Below, in pieces: positions 10,209 to 11,651 of a DNA stretch of 11,651 nucleotides; position 1 is the first letter of the stretch, and every line of letters starts with the position of its first letter. The stretch comes from an uncultured Actinomyces sp. (GTDB taxonomy: Bacteria > Actinomycetota > Actinomycetes > Actinomycetales > Actinomycetaceae): NCBI GenBank assembly GCA_902373545.1, contig CABKMZ010000062.1:1-11651 (forward strand), read 5' to 3'. The notes under the pieces are model-generated. The model was not told the DNA's origin and did not search any database. It worked only from the letters and a program-made list of their open reading frames with translations. A program made the translations under genes and the position numbers.

Positions 10209-10250
10209 TACACTACAGACACAACAACCCGTCAAATCCGCAAGGAAGGA
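10209..10250 (+). promoter_or_regulatory. tyrS leader: weak -10 candidate and ribosome binding site
   Basis: In the 71-nt argH-tyrS gap, TACACT (10209-10214) fits TANNNT and would give a leader of roughly 40 nt, but no -35 is recognisable, so read-through from argH is also likely. AAGGAAGGA (10242-10250) is a strong ribosome binding site 8 nt before GTG 10259 and decides that start. No T-box features are seen; the gap is too short for one. Confidence 0.4.
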
Positions 10251-10258
10251 CAACTTTC

Positions 10259-11521
10259 GTGACAGACATTCTGGACGACCTGCAGTGGCGTGGGCTGCTC
10301 GCGCAGCACACCGACCTCGAGGCGCTTCGCGCACACCTGAGCGCCGGACCTGTCACCTTCTATTGCGGCTACGACCCGACGGCCCCCTCCCTGCACCACG
10401 GACACCTCGTCCAGCTAATCGTCATGCGTCACCTCCAGCTGGCTGGCCACCGCCCCCTCGCTCTCGTGGGTGGCGCGACCGGCCAGATCGGCGACCCCCG
10501 CCAGAGCGGCGAGCGCCAGTTGCAGTCCACCGAGGTCGTGCGAGGCTGGGCGGAGCGCCTGCGCGCGCAGATCTCGAAGTTCCTCGACTTCGAAGGACCG
10601 GCCGCCGCGCAGATGGTCAACAACCTGGATTGGACCCAGGAAATGAGCGCCATCGACCTGCTGCGCACTATCGGCAAATACTTCCGCGTGGGGACCATGC
10701 TCAACAAGGACATCGTCGCGCGCCGCATCGCCTCCGACGAAGGCATCTCCTACACGGAGTTCTCCTACCAGGTCCTCCAGGCCAACGACTTCCTTGAGCT
10801 GTACCGCCGCAACGGCTGCACGCTCGAGACCGGCGGCAATGACCAGTGGGGCAACATGGTCGGCGGCGTCGACCTCATCCGTAAGGTGGAGGGCGTCGAC
10901 ACCCACGTCATGACCACCCCCATCATCACCAAGGCCGACGGCACCAAGTTCGGTAAGTCCGAGGGCGGGGCCATCTGGCTCGACCCCGAGATGATGACCC
11001 CCTACGCCTTCTACCAGTTCTGGCTGCAGGTGGCTGACGAGGACGTGGTTCGTTTCCTCAAGATCTTCACTTTCAAGACGCGCGAGGAAATCGAGGCCCT
11101 GGCTCTGGAGGTCGCCGAGCGCCCCCACCAGCGCGCCGCCCAGAAGGCCCTGGCCGCCTCCGTCACCGAACTGGTGCACGGCGCCGACCAGCTCGAGCGC
11201 GTTCTGGCCGCGACCCAGGCCCTGTGGGGCGGCGGCGACATCCGCGATCTCGACGAGGCCACCCTGGCCGCCGCGACCGCCGACCTGCCCCGCGCTTCCC
11301 TGACCCTGGGCGAGTCCACAGTCGCCGACGCGCTCGTGGCGCTCGGCTTCGAAAAGGGTAAGACCGCCGCACGTCGCACCATTTCCTCGGGCGGCGCCTC
11401 CGTCAATAACGTCAAGGTTGAGGATCCCGAGGCTGTTTTCTCCGCGAACGACCTTCTTGCGGGTGGTTTGGCTCTCATTCGCAAGGGTCGCAAGAACCTG
11501 GCGGTCGTTGAACTGAGCTAA
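10259..11521 (+). CDS. tyrS: Tyrosyl-tRNA synthetase
   Basis: This class I synthetase charges tRNA-Tyr. The 420-residue protein has the tyrosine-site YCGYDPTAPSLHHGH (35-49), where HHGH (46-49) is the HIGH motif, the GGNDQWGN block (192-199), and KFGKS (230-234), the KMSKS equivalent typical of bacterial TyrRS. A C-terminal S4-like RNA-binding domain spans about 345-419. Length is standard. The start is GTG 10259, supported by AAGGAAGGA 8 nt upstream; the frame is open back to 9794, but that part lies inside argH and is not TyrRS-like. It follows argH by 71 nt and ends with a strong intrinsic terminator. Confidence 0.97.
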   Translation: MTDILDDLQWRGLLAQHTDLEALRAHLSAGPVTFYCGYDPTAPSLHHGHLVQLIVMRHLQLAGHRPLALVGGATGQIGDPRQSGERQLQSTEVVRGWAERLRAQISKFLDFEGPAAAQMVNNLDWTQEMSAIDLLRTIGKYFRVGTMLNKDIVARRIASDEGISYTEFSYQVLQANDFLELYRRNGCTLETGGNDQWGNMVGGVDLIRKVEGVDTHVMTTPIITKADGTKFGKSEGGAIWLDPEMMTPYAFYQFWLQVADEDVVRFLKIFTFKTREEIEALALEVAERPHQRAAQKALAASVTELVHGADQLERVLAATQALWGGGDIRDLDEATLAAATADLPRASLTLGESTVADALVALGFEKGKTAARRTISSGGASVNNVKVEDPEAVFSANDLLAGGLALIRKGRKNLAVVELS

Positions 11522-11535
11522 TTGGTCGCGAGGAG

Positions 11536-11568
11536 CGGGCGCTCGGCAATTGCCGAGCGCCCGTTTTT
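11536..11568 (+). terminator. Intrinsic terminator of tyrS
   Basis: A perfect 28-nt palindrome (arms 11536-11549 and 11550-11563, centre CAATTG) is followed directly by TTTTT (11564-11568), 14 nt after the tyrS stop. This is a classic rho-independent terminator with a stem of about 12 bp and is the only one in the window with a proper T-run. Confidence 0.95.
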
Positions 11569-11621
11569 CGTTGTGTTTGTGGGGTTTGTGTGGTGTGTGT
11601 TGGGGGTCACGTTGTTTTGGT

Positions 11622-11650
11622 TTGACTTTGGGTGTGGGGGTGGGTAGATT
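11622..11650 (+). promoter_or_regulatory. Strong outward promoter at right edge, possibly of a stable-RNA operon
   Basis: TTGACT (11622-11627) and TAGATT (11645-11650) are near-consensus -35 and -10 boxes with an ideal 17-nt spacer, pointing out of the window. TTGACT is the -35 seen in actinobacterial rRNA promoters such as those of mycobacteria. The spacer is G-rich. It follows the tyrS terminator, in a stretch with no coding potential. The gene it drives is outside the window, so an rRNA operon is an inference. Confidence 0.65.
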
Positions 11651-11651
11651 A

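Overview
The window is high-GC, gene-dense chromosomal DNA from an actinobacterium. Gene content, protein sequence style (ArgR, PanB, a GDFRDW-type flavodoxin) and promoter layout (TANNNT -10 boxes 6-7 nt from start codons) suggest the Actinomyces/Schaalia group. That genus-level guess is an inference from memory of similar gene orders, not a database result. No mobile element, CRISPR array, tRNA or rRNA gene lies inside the window.

Layout, left to right. (1) panB (pantothenate/CoA pathway) is on the minus strand; a strong Shine-Dalgarno at the left edge shows that another minus-strand gene follows it just outside. (2) A 170-bp divergent spacer leads into pheS-pheT on the plus strand, the two subunits of phenylalanyl-tRNA synthetase, translationally coupled with 1 nt between them. 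(3) A large 68-nt hairpin follows pheT, then a small flavodoxin-domain gene. (4) A 10-bp-stem hairpin precedes argR, whose consensus TATAAT box is enclosed by a perfect ARG-box-like palindrome and which appears to be transcribed without a leader. (5) argG follows argR, then a 12-bp-stem hairpin, then a multi-membrane-segment O-antigen ligase/polymerase-like gene with its own apparent leaderless promoter. (6) argH lies 42 nt after that membrane gene, and tyrS 71 nt after argH. (7) A textbook terminator ends tyrS. A G/T-rich stretch follows, ending in a near-consensus promoter (TTGACT, 17 nt, TAGATT) that faces out of the right edge, of the kind that drives stable-RNA operons.

How the genes fit together. 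The window is mainly housekeeping: aminoacyl-tRNA synthesis (PheRS, TyrRS), the last two steps of arginine synthesis (ArgG makes argininosuccinate, ArgH splits it to arginine and fumarate), the arginine-responsive repressor ArgR, and one CoA-precursor enzyme. The surface-polysaccharide gene between argG and argH is the functional outsider. The most interesting signals are regulatory: the argR operator/promoter, the recurring hairpin-then-promoter-then-ATG arrangement, and the outward promoter at the right edge. I did not find a new multi-gene system here.
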